64,000 nucleotides of DNA from Streptomyces spinosus (GTDB lineage: Bacteria; Actinomycetota; Actinomycetes; Streptomycetales; Streptomycetaceae). A program made the translations under genes and the position numbers. The stretch is from the NCBI RefSeq assembly GCF_020400655.1, contig NZ_JAINRC010000004.1, positions 186,001 through 250,000 on the forward strand, in the 5' to 3' direction. Positions 27,077 through 35,648 of this stretch are shown piece by piece (position 1 is the stretch's first letter; each line of letters begins with the position of its first letter). The notes under the pieces were generated by a model that saw only the letters and a list, made by a program, of their open reading frames with translations, made no database searches and was not told the origin of the DNA.

Positions 27077-27631
27077 ATGGACAGCCATGGGCAGGATGAG
27101 CAGCGGGTCGTGTGGGCCGTCGTCGGCACGGACATCGGCCCGCTGATGCTGGCGGCGACCCGTGACGGCCTGGTGAACGTGGTCTTCCACGCCTCGGACG
27201 CGGTGCGCGGCCGGGCGCTGGAGCGGCTGGCCGCACGGCTGGGGTCCGAGCCCGTGGAGGATCCGGACTCGCCGCTGCTGAGCGAGGCGATAAGCCAGCT
27301 GCGGGCGTACTTCGCCGGCCGGCGGCACGACTTCGACCTGCCGCTGGACTGGTCGCTGATCTCCGGTTTCAACCGGCAGGTCCTGCGTGAACTGGCCTCC
27401 GGTGTGCCGTACGGCACCGTGGTGGGGTACGGCGATCTGGCGGGCCGGGTCGGCCAGCCCGGCGGGGCGCAGGCGGTCGGCGCGGCGATGGGCGCCAATC
27501 CGCTGCCGGTGGTCGTGCCGTGCCACCGGGTGGTGGAGAGCGGCGGCGGCATCGGGGGTTTCGGGGGCGGGCTGGAGACCAAGCGGAAGCTGCTCGCCCT
27601 GGAGGGTGTGCTGCCGGAGCCGCTGTTCTGA
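27077..27631 (+). CDS. ogt: Methylated-DNA--protein-cysteine methyltransferase
   Basis: 184-residue suicide repair protein that takes the methyl group from O6-methylguanine onto its own cysteine. The active site VVPCHRVV has Cys149, followed by the conserved helix-supporting GGFGGGLETKRKLLALEG. The helix-turn-helix region (FNRQVLRELASGVPYGTVVGYGDLA) inserts the Arg finger. The N-terminal domain lacks a metal-binding Ada extension, so it is an Ogt-type single enzyme. The damage-type promoter upstream fits its repair role. The downstream gene is convergent, with a strong terminator between. Confidence 0.94.
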   Translation: MDSHGQDEQRVVWAVVGTDIGPLMLAATRDGLVNVVFHASDAVRGRALERLAARLGSEPVEDPDSPLLSEAISQLRAYFAGRRHDFDLPLDWSLISGFNRQVLRELASGVPYGTVVGYGDLAGRVGQPGGAQAVGAAMGANPLPVVVPCHRVVESGGGIGGFGGGLETKRKLLALEGVLPEPLF

Positions 27632-27657
27632 CGGGTGCGGGGCGCGGCCGGGGCCTC

Positions 27658-27722
27658 TCGTCTGGATCATGCCGGGCTCGCGGGCCCTGGCACCGCGCCC
27701 TGGCCCGGCCTGATCCAGACGA
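27658..27722. terminator. Long hairpin terminator between ogt and the VOC gene
   Basis: TCGTCTGGATCA (27658-27669) pairs perfectly with TGATCCAGACGA (27711-27722). The inner CCGGGC/GCCCGG segments extend the stem. It is symmetrical and lies between convergent genes, so it probably acts both ways. Confidence 0.72.
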
Positions 27723-27724
27723 AG

Positions 27725-27778
27725 GACACTGGTCGTCGCAAGACACTGGTCGTCGTAACGAAAGACCCTAGTCGTCGT
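27725..27778. repeat. Tandem repeats of GACACTGGTCGTCG at the VOC gene stop
   Basis: Two exact GACACTGGTCGTCG copies and a diverged third copy, which contains the stop codon of the VOC gene, lie between the terminator and the gene. The pattern resembles the repeat at the uvrA stop. Confidence 0.65.
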
Positions 27779-28223
27779 AGTGCCGGGCCTCGAAGACGTT
27801 GCCGTCCAGGTCACGGAAGTAGAAGCTGCGCGTGGCGTCGCCGCGGGCGCCGGACAGGCCGTGGTCGATGCCCGACACGGGGACGCCGTGTTCCTCCAGG
27901 CGGCTCTTCAGGGCGTCGAAGTCCGCGGCCGGCAGCGACAGGCAGACGTGGTTGACGGGGTGCCCCGCGCTGTCGGCGGAACCGGGCAGCATCCTCATCT
28001 GCTCGGCGAAGCCGCGCGGGGCGAGGTCGATGATCGTTTCCTCGTTGACGCGTACGGAGGGGAAGGCCGCCGTGCCTTCCGCGAACTCGGCGACCCTGAC
28101 CGGCTCCAGGCCGACGGCCGTCTCGTAGAAGGCGGCCGCGGCGACCGGGTCGGCCACCCACAGGACGACGTGGTCGAGGCGCGTGGTGTTGTTCCTCATG
28201 TCCACCAGGCTGGTGGCCCCCAT
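27768..28223 (-). CDS. VOC-family (glyoxalase/bleomycin-resistance fold) protein
   Basis: 151-residue vicinal-oxygen-chelate protein. It shows the two beta-alpha-beta-beta-beta modules: LDHVVLWVADPVAAAAFYETAVGLEP at the start, and HPVNHVCLSLPAADFDALKSRLEEHGV with RSFYFRDLDGNVFEARHYD at the end. The His and Glu residues that bind metal in such enzymes are present, so it may be an enzyme or a binding protein for a small molecule; the substrate is unknown. The start may be at 28223 or at the ATG at 28199, the latter nearer the conserved domain. It is divergent from psuG. Confidence 0.8.
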   Translation of the reverse strand: MGATSLVDMRNNTTRLDHVVLWVADPVAAAAFYETAVGLEPVRVAEFAEGTAAFPSVRVNEETIIDLAPRGFAEQMRMLPGSADSAGHPVNHVCLSLPAADFDALKSRLEEHGVPVSGIDHGLSGARGDATRSFYFRDLDGNVFEARHYDD

Positions 28224-28298
28224 GACGGGTCACAAGCGTTTATCCGTGCCCGGCGCCCGCCAGAGACTAGGAAGGACCGACGGACAGGAGGCGGGCAC

Positions 28299-29207
28299 GT
28301 GGTGCTGGTGGTGTCGGAAGAAGTCCGGGAGGCGATCGACGCGGGGCGGCCGGTGGTGGCTCTGGAGTCCACGATCATCGCGCACGGCCTGCCCCGTCCG
28401 CGCAACCTGCAGGTGGCGCTGGAGCTGGAGGAGGCGGTGCGGCGGGAGGGCGCCGTGCCGGCGACCGTCGCCGTGCTGGACGGGCGGCCCCGGGTCGGCC
28501 TGGACAAGGACCAGCTGGAGCGGGTCGCCAACGAGGACGGCATCCGCAAGCTGGGCCATCGCGACCTGCCGCTCGCCGTGGCGACGGGGGCGAGCGGGGC
28601 GACCACCGTGTCGGCGACGGCACAACTGGCGTCCCTCGCGGGGGTGCGGGTGTTCGCCACCGGTGGGCTCGGCGGGGTGCACCGGGAGTGGACCGTGACC
28701 CAGGACGAGTCCGCCGACCTGGGGCTGCTGGCGCGGACCCGGATCACGGTGGTGTGCGCGGGCGTGAAGTCGATCCTGGACGTACCGGCGACGCTGCAGC
28801 GGCTGGAGACACTGGGCGTGGCCGTCGCCGGGTACGGCACCGACCGGTTCCCCGGCTTCTACCTGTCGGACTCCGGGCATCCGGTCGACTGGAGGCTGGA
28901 CACTCCGGAGCAGGTCGCCGCCGTCATGCGCGCCCAGGACGCGCTGGACGCCCCCGGCTCGGCGCTGATCGTCGCCCACCCGGTCCCGGAGACGGAACAG
29001 CTGGACCCCGAGTTGCACGCGCGCGTGCTCGCCGACGCGCTGCGCGCCTGCGCGGAGCAGGGAGTCACCGGGCAGGCGGTGACCCCGTTCCTGCTGGACC
29101 ACCTGGTCCGGCACACGGACGGTGCCTCGCTGAGCGCCAACCTGGCGGCGGTGCGCGGGAACGTCCGGCTCGCGGCGCGGATCTCCACGGCGTGGGCCAG
29201 GGGGTGA
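28299..29207 (+). CDS. psuG: Pseudouridine-5'-phosphate glycosidase
   Basis: 302-residue enzyme that splits pseudouridine 5'-phosphate into uracil and ribose 5-phosphate. Family blocks are clear: VVALESTIIAHGLPRPRNL, VPATVAVLDGRPRVGL, TVSATAQLASLAGVRVFATGGLGGVHRE, VVCAGVKSILDVPATLQRLETLGVAVAGYGTDRFPGFY, and GALIVAHPVP-like near the end, including the catalytic Lys and metal-site Asp/Glu. GTG 28299 is preceded by ACAGGAGG. Its stop overlaps the GTG of a PfkB kinase, giving the classical pseudouridine salvage pair. Confidence 0.94.
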   Translation: MVLVVSEEVREAIDAGRPVVALESTIIAHGLPRPRNLQVALELEEAVRREGAVPATVAVLDGRPRVGLDKDQLERVANEDGIRKLGHRDLPLAVATGASGATTVSATAQLASLAGVRVFATGGLGGVHREWTVTQDESADLGLLARTRITVVCAGVKSILDVPATLQRLETLGVAVAGYGTDRFPGFYLSDSGHPVDWRLDTPEQVAAVMRAQDALDAPGSALIVAHPVPETEQLDPELHARVLADALRACAEQGVTGQAVTPFLLDHLVRHTDGASLSANLAAVRGNVRLAARISTAWARG

Positions 29208-30127
29208 CCGCCGGGCGGAACGGCGCGCTGCTGGTCGTCGGTGACGTGGTCACGGACGTGATCGCCCGGCATCGGGGGCCTCTCGCGGCCGGCACCGACA
29301 CGGCCGCCGTGATCCGGAGGCTGCCGGGCGGCGCCGGCGCCAACGTGGCCTGCTGGGCCGCCCACGCGGGCTGCGCGGACGTGCGGCTGCTGGGGCGGGT
29401 GGGCACGGACGCCGTCGCGTGGCACGAGCGGGAACTGGCCGCGGCCGGGGTGCGGCCCCGGCTCGTGGTGGACCGGGAGGCGGCGACCGGCACCGTGATC
29501 TGCCTCGTCGACACGGGTGCGGCGGCCGAGCGGACGTTTCTGACGGACAGCGGGGCATCCCTGCGGCTCGGCCCCGCCGACTGGTCGGACGCGCTGCTCG
29601 ACGGCGTGGCCCGGTTGCACCTGTCGGGCTACCTGCTGTTCACCGGGTCGAGCCGGGAGCTCGCGGAGACGGCGCTCGCGGCGGCACGCGCGCGTGGTGT
29701 GCCGGTCAGCCTGGACCCGGCCTCCGCCGGCTTCCTGGTCGAGCTGGGGGTGGAACGCTTCCTGGCGTTCGCCGAGGGGCTGGACGTGCTGCTGCCCAGC
29801 CGGGACGAGGCATGCCTGCTGACCGGACTGCCGGATCCGGCGGACGCGGCGGCGAAGCTGAGCCGTCTCGTGCCGCTGGTGGTGGCCAAGGCGGGTGCGG
29901 AGGGAGCGCTGGTGGCCCGTTCCGGCGCCGCGCCGGCCCGGGTTCCGGCCGTGCCGGCGGACCCCTGGGACACCACGGGCGCGGGTGACGCCTTCACGGG
30001 TGCGTTCCTGGCCGCCCTGCTCGCGGGCGCGGCACCGGAGGAAGCTGCGGCACGCGGCTGCCGGGCGGGTGCGGAGGCGGTCGGACGAGTGGGCGGCAGA
30101 CCACCGCATCCGGGGGGCGGGGGGTGA
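29204..30127 (+). CDS. psuK: PfkB-family kinase, probable pseudouridine kinase
   Basis: 307-residue ribokinase-fold kinase. It starts ALLVVGDVVTDVIARHRG, has the substrate-binding RRLPGGAGANVACWAAHAG glycine pair, and the catalytic PfkB signature DTTGAGDAFTGAFLAALL. Overlap with psuG (GTGA) argues that it phosphorylates pseudouridine to the substrate of PsuG; on sequence alone ribose or a nucleoside would also be possible. The C-terminus ends in a glycine-rich tail. No nucleoside transporter is nearby. Confidence 0.83.
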   Translation: MTAGRNGALLVVGDVVTDVIARHRGPLAAGTDTAAVIRRLPGGAGANVACWAAHAGCADVRLLGRVGTDAVAWHERELAAAGVRPRLVVDREAATGTVICLVDTGAAAERTFLTDSGASLRLGPADWSDALLDGVARLHLSGYLLFTGSSRELAETALAAARARGVPVSLDPASAGFLVELGVERFLAFAEGLDVLLPSRDEACLLTGLPDPADAAAKLSRLVPLVVAKAGAEGALVARSGAAPARVPAVPADPWDTTGAGDAFTGAFLAALLAGAAPEEAAARGCRAGAEAVGRVGGRPPHPGGGG

Positions 30128-30199
30128 GCGGTCGGGTGCGTGCCGGCCGCCTCCGCCGGATGCGGGCGCCTGTGAGCGGTGACCCGGTCACGCCCTGTG

Positions 30200-30335
30200 C
30201 CGGATGCCGGACCCTGTCGGCGCGAAAGCCGGGTGCTGTCGGCACGAAAGCCAGGACCTGCCGGCAGGCACGCGGACGCCGGGACCCGTAGCCGGGCGCG
30301 CGGATACCGGGCCCTGTCGGCGGCGAGGCCGGCGG
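30200..30335. repeat. Degenerate repeats of a CCTGTCGGCGCGAAAGCC-type unit
   Basis: Between psuK and the methyltransferase, about five diverged units of 22-28 bp (best copies at about 30210 and 30231, with GAAAGCCGGG junctions) occur in tandem. There is no coding signal here. The rest of the 267-base gap holds nothing recognisable. Confidence 0.5.
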
Positions 30336-30394
30336 GCGCGTGGAGCCCTGGTGCGTCGAAACGGTCCGGCAGCCGCGACTGCCCGCTGCCCCGG

Positions 30395-31189
30395 CTACCC
30401 CTTGTGCCCCCACGCCGAGATCATCTGCGCGGTGGCCAGGTCCATCGTCCCGGTCTCCACGTTGGCCAGGTGCTCGTCGATCTCCGCATCGGTGGCCAGG
30501 CCGGCGGCGACGAGCCGGCCACGGATCTGACGGACCGTCGCGGCCTCCAGGGCGGTGCAGGCAGGCGAGGCCACGGGGAAGTACGCGTCGGCCTCGACTC
30601 CGCGCAGTCCGGCCTCGCGGAGCAACCGCGGGAGTCTGCGGCCGTAGGAGAGGTCGGCGCCGCGGTCGGCGAGCAGCTTGCGGAAGCCTTGGCGCAGCCG
30701 GTTGGCGAGCCGCTGCTCGGGGCCGTACTCGTCGGGGCAGGTCAGGGGCTGGAGGGCGGGGTCGGCGTCCTCGATCAGCAGGCGTCCGCCGGGCCGCAGG
30801 GCTTTGACCATGTTCCGCAGCGCCCGTTCCCGGTCGGGTACGTGTACGAGGACGAGCCGGGCGTGGACCAGGTCGAAGCCCTCCCCAGGCGGCTCCTCGG
30901 CACCCACGTCGTGGACGCGGATCTCCACCGGCGGGCGGTCCGCGGCGGTGAGCCGCGAGGTGTCGATGTCGGTGGCGACGACCCTACCGGCCGGTCCCAC
31001 TTTCCCGGCGAGCCAGGACGCGACGGAGGGGCCGCCGGCCCCCACTTCCCAGCAGCGCCAGCCGGGGCCGATACCGAGTCCTTCGATGTGCCGGAAGGTC
31101 GTGGGGTCGAAGAGTGCGGTGAAGGCGTCGAAGCGTTCACCCGCCTCGTTCTGCCGGTTGTCCAGGAGGTATCCGTCGGAGCGCGCCAT
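30395..31189 (-). CDS. Class I SAM-dependent methyltransferase
   Basis: 264-residue Rossmann methyltransferase. SAM-binding motif I is CWEVGAGGPSVASWLAG, motif II ATDIDTSRL, and motif III is VHARLVLVHVPDRERALRNMVKALRPGGRLLIEDADP, where the LRPGG loop is typical of ubiE-like enzymes. The last third is helical (GRRLPRLLREAGLRGVEADAY). ATG 31189 begins MARSDGYLLDNRQNEAGERF; the frame continues upstream without homology. Substrate unknown. It is divergent from corA, with 176 bases between. Confidence 0.87.
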   Translation of the reverse strand: MARSDGYLLDNRQNEAGERFDAFTALFDPTTFRHIEGLGIGPGWRCWEVGAGGPSVASWLAGKVGPAGRVVATDIDTSRLTAADRPPVEIRVHDVGAEEPPGEGFDLVHARLVLVHVPDRERALRNMVKALRPGGRLLIEDADPALQPLTCPDEYGPEQRLANRLRQGFRKLLADRGADLSYGRRLPRLLREAGLRGVEADAYFPVASPACTALEAATVRQIRGRLVAAGLATDAEIDEHLANVETGTMDLATAQMISAWGHKG

Positions 31190-31365
31190 GCTCCCATCAT
31201 CCCGGTCATCCGGCCCGTCCGGCTCGGTCGCCCCTTCGTCCACAGGCGGGAACCAAGCGGAACTCCCTGTTCCCACAGGCTTGCCCGTGCTTTGCCGGGG
31301 ACTGGCAGACTTGCCGGGCAAGGCGCGAAAGCGTCGCGCGAGGAGATCCACACGGGGAGATCCAG

Positions 31366-32493
31366 ATGGTCATGGCAGGGAATCTGCGGAAGGTCACGGG
31401 GCTGGGCAGGGTCGGCGGCCTGCGCAAGGTGGCACGGCTGGCCCGGCGCCGGTCGCGCGTGGACCTGAGCCATCCCGCCAGATCGCCGCTGGGCTCGTCG
31501 GTGGTGAACTGCGTGACGTATCAGGACGGCGTACGCGTGCCCGGGTGCGCCGACCTGGTGGACGCCGTGCGGTTCGTGCGCAAGACCGGCGAGGGCTTCG
31601 TCTGGCTCGGGCTGCACGAGCCGACGGACCGTGAGTTCACCGGCATCGCCGAGCTGTTCGACCTGCATCCACTGGCGGTGGAGGACGCGATCGAGGCGCA
31701 CCAGCGACCGAAGCTGGAGCACTACGGCGACACGCTCTTCGCGGTGTTCAAGACCGTCTGTTACGTGGAGCACGAGCAGCTGACGGCGACGAGTGAGGTG
31801 GTGGACACCGGCGAGATCATGGTGTTCGTCGGCGAGGACTTCGTGATCACGGTGCGGCACGGCCGGCACGGCTCGCTGGGGCCGCTGCGCGAGGAGTTGG
31901 AGGCGGACCCGCACCAGCTGGCCAAGGGACCGGCGGCCGTACTGCACGCGATCGCCGACCATGTGGTGGACGACTACCTGAGCGTCACGGACGCGGTGCA
32001 GGCCGACATCGACCAGGTCGAGACGGACGTGTTCTCGGAGAACGGCGCGCGTCTGGACGCGGGCCGCATTTACCAGATGAAACGCGAACTGCTGGAGCTG
32101 AAGCGGGCGGTGGTGCCCCTGGGCCGCCCGCTGGAGGATCTGGCGACCCGGCCGATACGGGTCGTCGCCCCGGAGATACAGACGTACTTCCGGGATGTGC
32201 TCGACCACCTGATACGGGCCAAGGAACAGATCGCCGCGTTCGACGAGCTGCTCAACTCCATCCTGCAAGCGCATCTCGCGCAGGTGACGGTGACGCAGAA
32301 CGAGGACATGCGGAAGATCACGGCCTGGGCCGCGGTGATCGCCGTGCCGACGATGGTGTGCGGGGTGTACGGCATGAACTTCGAGCACATGCCGGAGCTG
32401 CACTGGCGATTCGGCTACCCATTGATCGTGGCCGTGACGGCGGGGGCGTGTCTGGCGGTGTACCGGGGCTTCCGGCGCAACGGCTGGCTCTGA
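31366..32493 (+). CDS. corA: CorA-family magnesium/cobalt transporter
   Basis: 375-residue CorA protein, a pentameric channel for Mg2+ (and Co2+ or Ni2+). The cytoplasmic funnel contains FVWLGLHEPTDREFTGIAELF, HPLAVEDAIEAHQRPKLEHYGDTLF and a long helical willow region (LDAGRIYQMKRELLELKRAVVPL). The two C-terminal helices flank the pore signature YGMNFEHMPE. A GGGGAGA site precedes ATG 31366; the ATG at 31372 is a possible alternative. About 45 N-terminal residues are basic and probably disordered. Confidence 0.95.
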   Translation: MVMAGNLRKVTGLGRVGGLRKVARLARRRSRVDLSHPARSPLGSSVVNCVTYQDGVRVPGCADLVDAVRFVRKTGEGFVWLGLHEPTDREFTGIAELFDLHPLAVEDAIEAHQRPKLEHYGDTLFAVFKTVCYVEHEQLTATSEVVDTGEIMVFVGEDFVITVRHGRHGSLGPLREELEADPHQLAKGPAAVLHAIADHVVDDYLSVTDAVQADIDQVETDVFSENGARLDAGRIYQMKRELLELKRAVVPLGRPLEDLATRPIRVVAPEIQTYFRDVLDHLIRAKEQIAAFDELLNSILQAHLAQVTVTQNEDMRKITAWAAVIAVPTMVCGVYGMNFEHMPELHWRFGYPLIVAVTAGACLAVYRGFRRNGWL

Positions 32494-32674
32494 GCGGCGG
32501 GGCTGGCAGGGGCAGCTGCCGGAGCCAAGCCGCGAGCTGCCGGCTCCCGCGGCCGCCTGGGCTCGGCGGCCGCCGGACAGGGTCAGGAGGGGTCAGGAGA
32601 GCCTGTTGCCCTCGTCCGGCAGGATTCCGGCGACACCCCGGATCCCGGCCGGATCTCCGGACCGCGCTTCCGGA

Positions 32675-33307
32675 TCAGCCGCTCCAGGCGGGGTGGCGCG
32701 GGTCGTCGGCCCGCACCAGGACGTCCGCCGTGCCGGCCGGGTCGGTCTCGGCCTCGTAGCGCTCGAAGGCGGGGAGCGTCCAGTGGTCGGCCTCGGGCGT
32801 GCGGCGGCGGAGGGCGCCCGGGGAGAGGAGGAGGTGCACGGTCAGATCGAAGGGGAACCAGTGGCGCAGCAGGAGGGGGCCGTGGAGCAACAGGATGCCG
32901 CCGGGCGGGAGTGGGACGTAGGGGCTGCGGGTGGCCCGGTCCGTGGCCGGGTCCCACAGGTCGGGCAGGATCCGCCCGTCGCCTCCGGGGTCGAGCGGCC
33001 CGAAGACCTCCCGCCACAGGGCGCCCGTGTCGAACCATCCGTTGTAGTACGACTCGGCGTCGCGCCGCCCGTGCTCCAGGCGGAGCGAGGCGGGCCGCAG
33101 GAAGCCTTCGGTGCCGATCACGAGCGAGGGCCGGCCGCGCACCCGCAGCGCCTCGCCGACACGTGTGGCGAGGTCTCCGGGACGGGCGGCCGGGGCCCCG
33201 TCGAAGCCGACGCGCTGCCAGGCCGCGCTGTCGGACGGTCCCGCACCGGCCAGCCGGTCGGCGAGCCGCTCTGCCAGCCGTTCCCAGGTGATCGCTTCCA
33301 GTCGCAC
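32675..33307 (-). CDS. Uridine kinase-like P-loop protein, degenerate Walker A
   Basis: 210-residue protein resembling the small uridine kinase-type NTPases of streptomycetes. It starts VRLEAITWERLAERLADRL. Where a P-loop (GxxGxGKT) is expected there is RVGFDGAPAARPGDLATRV: the GFDG half is kept but the G-K-T/S half is replaced by RPGD. Later segments (VIGTEGFLRPASLRLEHG, LLLHGPLLLRHWFPFDLTVHLLLSP, RYEAETDP) correspond to the lid and core of the family. ATP binding would therefore be atypical. GTG 33307 is the best start, with no strong ribosome site. It lies apart from neighbours. Confidence 0.68.
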   Translation of the reverse strand: MRLEAITWERLAERLADRLAGAGPSDSAAWQRVGFDGAPAARPGDLATRVGEALRVRGRPSLVIGTEGFLRPASLRLEHGRRDAESYYNGWFDTGALWREVFGPLDPGGDGRILPDLWDPATDRATRSPYVPLPPGGILLLHGPLLLRHWFPFDLTVHLLLSPGALRRRTPEADHWTLPAFERYEAETDPAGTADVLVRADDPRHPAWSG

Positions 33308-33354
33308 ACGCCCATGATGCCGGGTGGCGGACGAGAGCGGCGCGGGTACCGGCC

Positions 33355-33747
33355 TCAGGCGGGCCGTCCGGCCGCGCGACGGGCCGCGAGCAGGGCGGGG
33401 AGGTGCGTTTCGCTCCACGTGCGGGCGGCGTCGAGGAGGGGGATGAGGGTGCGGCCGAGGGGGGTGAGGGCGTACTCGACGCGCGGCGGGTTCTCGTCGT
33501 ACGCGGTACGGGTCACCAGGCCGTCGCGCTCCATGGCGCGCAGGGTCTCGCTGAGGACCTTGGGTGTGACGGCCCTGAGCGGGACCCGCAGTTCGCCGAA
33601 ACGGCGTGGGCCGTCCTGGAGACAGCGGATCACCATGCCGGACCACTTGTCGCCGACCCGGAAGGGCACGGCGGACGACGGACAGAGGGGGTGGAACATG
33701 CCGGGATCGAGAGGTGCGGCACGGTCGTGGGCCGTCGCGTCGGTCAT
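33355..33747 (-). CDS. HxlR-family winged-helix regulator
   Basis: 130-residue HxlR/MarR-like dimeric DNA-binding protein. The domain runs CPSSAVPFRVGDKWSGMVIRCLQDGPRRFGELRVPLRAVTPKVLSETLRAMERDGLVTRTAY then ENPPRVEYALTPLGRTLIPLL, the wing and dimer region. The first Cys of the family (position about 20) is present, so redox or electrophile sensing is possible. A TACCCT box lies 6 bases before its ATG. It is divergent from an NmrA-type oxidoreductase, the usual target arrangement for this family. Confidence 0.92.
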   Translation of the reverse strand: MTDATAHDRAAPLDPGMFHPLCPSSAVPFRVGDKWSGMVIRCLQDGPRRFGELRVPLRAVTPKVLSETLRAMERDGLVTRTAYDENPPRVEYALTPLGRTLIPLLDAARTWSETHLPALLAARRAAGRPA

Positions 33748-33759
33748 CCGTCGAGGGTA
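33748..33759 (-). promoter_or_regulatory. -10 element of the HxlR gene, leaderless geometry
   Basis: TACCCT (33759-33754) then 6 bases, then the ATG at 33747. The 98-base divergent region should also hold the operator of this regulator. Confidence 0.5.
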
Positions 33760-33845
33760 GCGCCGATTCCGTTGCGGTAACCGGGGGTCCGGTCCCTAAG
33801 GTCCTGGTCCGATCGCGGGCGACCGCGCGGGACTTGGAGGTCGGA

Positions 33846-34574
33846 ATGAGCGGGATCGTGGTCTTCGGTGCCGGGGGCCGGGCCGGCCGGGCGGTGACGG
33901 CCGAGGCACGTGCGCGTGGGTACGCGGTGACGGCCGTGGTGCGGGAGCCGGCGAGACATCCGGATCTCGGAGCGGAGGGTGTCACGGTCGTACGCGGCGA
34001 CGTCACCGATCTCCGGTCGGTCACCGGGGCCGCCGCCGGGCATGCCGGGGCCGTGCACGCCGTTTCGCCGTTCAGCGGACCGGAGCAGGGTTTCGACACG
34101 CTGGACCCCGGGTTCTTCGTGAAGGCGGCGGACGCGCTGCTCGAAGGACTCGCCGTGGCGGGCGTAGGCCGGCTCGTCGCCGTGGGCCTCGGGGCGAACC
34201 TGCTCGGCGCGGACGGGCGTCCGGTGATGGACGACCCGGGCGCGTTCCCGCCGGCGATCCGGCCGTTCGCGCTGGCGCACACGGCCGGCCTGCACCGGCT
34301 GCGGGAGCGCGGGAACGGCCCCGTCGACTGGGTGATGCTGACGCCCGCCGGCCACCTGGAGCACGGCGGTGTACGGACGGGGCGGTACCGCGTCGGCGGG
34401 GAGCGGCTGCCGGGCGGCGGTCGTGAGCCATGGCTGTCGTACGCGGACCTCGCGGTGGCGGTGGTCGACGAGATCGCGCAACCGGTGCGGCACCGTACGC
34501 GAGTGTCTGTGTTCAACCACCGGGACGAGCGGGACCAGTTCCCCGAGGTGGGGCGGGAGGGGGGAGGGAACTGA
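33846..34574 (+). CDS. NmrA/SDR-type NAD(P)-binding oxidoreductase
   Basis: 242-residue atypical short-chain dehydrogenase. The N-terminal GAGGRAGRAVTAEARARGYAVTAVVR is the glycine-rich nucleotide site (GxxGxxG) of the NmrA/YhfK-like group, and VRGDVTDLRSVTGAAAGHAGAVHAVSPF places the adenine. It ends PWLSYADLAVAVVDEIAQP, as in such proteins. There is no clear YxxxK active site, so it may be a sensor or a reductase with an unusual mechanism. GGAGGTC precedes ATG 33846. It is probably controlled by the divergent HxlR protein. Confidence 0.88.
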   Translation: MSGIVVFGAGGRAGRAVTAEARARGYAVTAVVREPARHPDLGAEGVTVVRGDVTDLRSVTGAAAGHAGAVHAVSPFSGPEQGFDTLDPGFFVKAADALLEGLAVAGVGRLVAVGLGANLLGADGRPVMDDPGAFPPAIRPFALAHTAGLHRLRERGNGPVDWVMLTPAGHLEHGGVRTGRYRVGGERLPGGGREPWLSYADLAVAVVDEIAQPVRHRTRVSVFNHRDERDQFPEVGREGGGN

Positions 34575-34607
34575 CCGACGGGGAAGGAGCGAGGGCGGGC
34601 GTGGGAG

Positions 34608-35336
34608 GTGGCGGCGGTGACGGGGAAGGTACCGCGTATGGCGCTTCCCGCGACTCCCCACTCCCCCGGCCGTCTTGTCGCCATCCAGCCGTTGAAGCGC
34701 AAGCGGTGTGCCGGTTGCCGGCGCGGTCCGCTGTCGCTGCTGGTGCTGGAGGACGCGGCGCCGCGCTGCCTGGACTGTGCCGACCTCGGCCATCTGGTGT
34801 TCCTGCCGCGCGGCGACACGGCCCTGACCCGCAGATCACGGGAGGAGAGCGGGCTGTCGGTGGTGGTCGTGCGGTTCAACCGGCGCAAGAGCCGCTACGA
34901 ACGCCAGGGCGTGCTCGTGGAGGAGGCCGCGCTGGCCCGGGCCGAGGCCCGTTGTCTGGCGGACGCGGAGGCCCGGCGCCGGCGGCGGGTGCGGGACGCG
35001 CGGCGCCGGGCGGCGGAGGACGAGCGGTTCGCGGCGGCGTTCGCGGCCGAGATCCTCCGGCTGTTCCCCGGTTGCCCGGCCGAGCGGGCCCGCGCCGTCG
35101 CGGCCCACGCGTCGGTGCGCGGCAGTGGACGGGTGGGTCGCAGCGCGGCCGGGCGGGCACTGACCGAAGGGGCGGTGATCTCGGCGGTCGTGGCGGGCGT
35201 CCGGCATGGGGACACGGCGTACGACCAGCTCCTGATGAGCGGGGTCCCGCGGTACGAGGCGCGGCGCCGGATCGCGGGGACCGTGCAGAGCGTGCTGCGG
35301 GCGTGGCAGGGGGCCGGGGAGGAGGGCGTGGGGTGA
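34608..35336 (+). CDS. DUF2293-type conserved hypothetical protein
   Basis: 242-residue protein matching DUF2293. Two CxxC pairs near the N-terminus (CAGCRRG, CLDCADLGH) suggest zinc binding. The middle is an Ala/Arg-rich helical stretch of about 60 residues (VEEAALARAEARCLADAEARRRRRVRDARRRAAEDERF), probably a coiled coil, and the C-terminal part has TEGAVISAVVAGVRHGDTAYDQLLMSG, the DUF2293 core with two conserved basic patches. Function unknown; nucleic acid binding is plausible. The GTG at 34608 or ATG 34638 could be the start. Confidence 0.75.
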   Translation: MAAVTGKVPRMALPATPHSPGRLVAIQPLKRKRCAGCRRGPLSLLVLEDAAPRCLDCADLGHLVFLPRGDTALTRRSREESGLSVVVVRFNRRKSRYERQGVLVEEAALARAEARCLADAEARRRRRVRDARRRAAEDERFAAAFAAEILRLFPGCPAERARAVAAHASVRGSGRVGRSAAGRALTEGAVISAVVAGVRHGDTAYDQLLMSGVPRYEARRRIAGTVQSVLRAWQGAGEEGVG

Positions 35337-35648
35337 CGAAGGGGCTGGGGGTGGAGGTGGGCGGCGTGGGCCTGATTGGCGCTTGCGGGCCGCGGGCGAT
35401 CGCGGAGGGCCCGTGTGGCAGCGGGCCTCGGCTGGGCCTCGCGGCGCCCGCTCGCGCCGGCGGGGTGCCTCCTCCTGGTGGCGGCACCCCAGGGCCCGCC
35501 CCTACCCGCCGTCGGTGGAGGTCGGACGGTGCGTGGGAGCTGTGTGGGCGGTCAGGGCAAGGCCGCGGGCGGACGGGGCGTGGTGACGGGTGAGAGGGAT
35601 GCCGGTGCCGGGCCGCGGTCCGGGTGGGACGGAAATGGGGGTGCGGGG
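35337..35648. other. Intergenic region without a supported gene
   Basis: About 310 bases of very GC-rich sequence between DUF2293 and DUF1772 genes. No promoter motif, repeat or coding signal was convincing. Confidence 0.45.
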
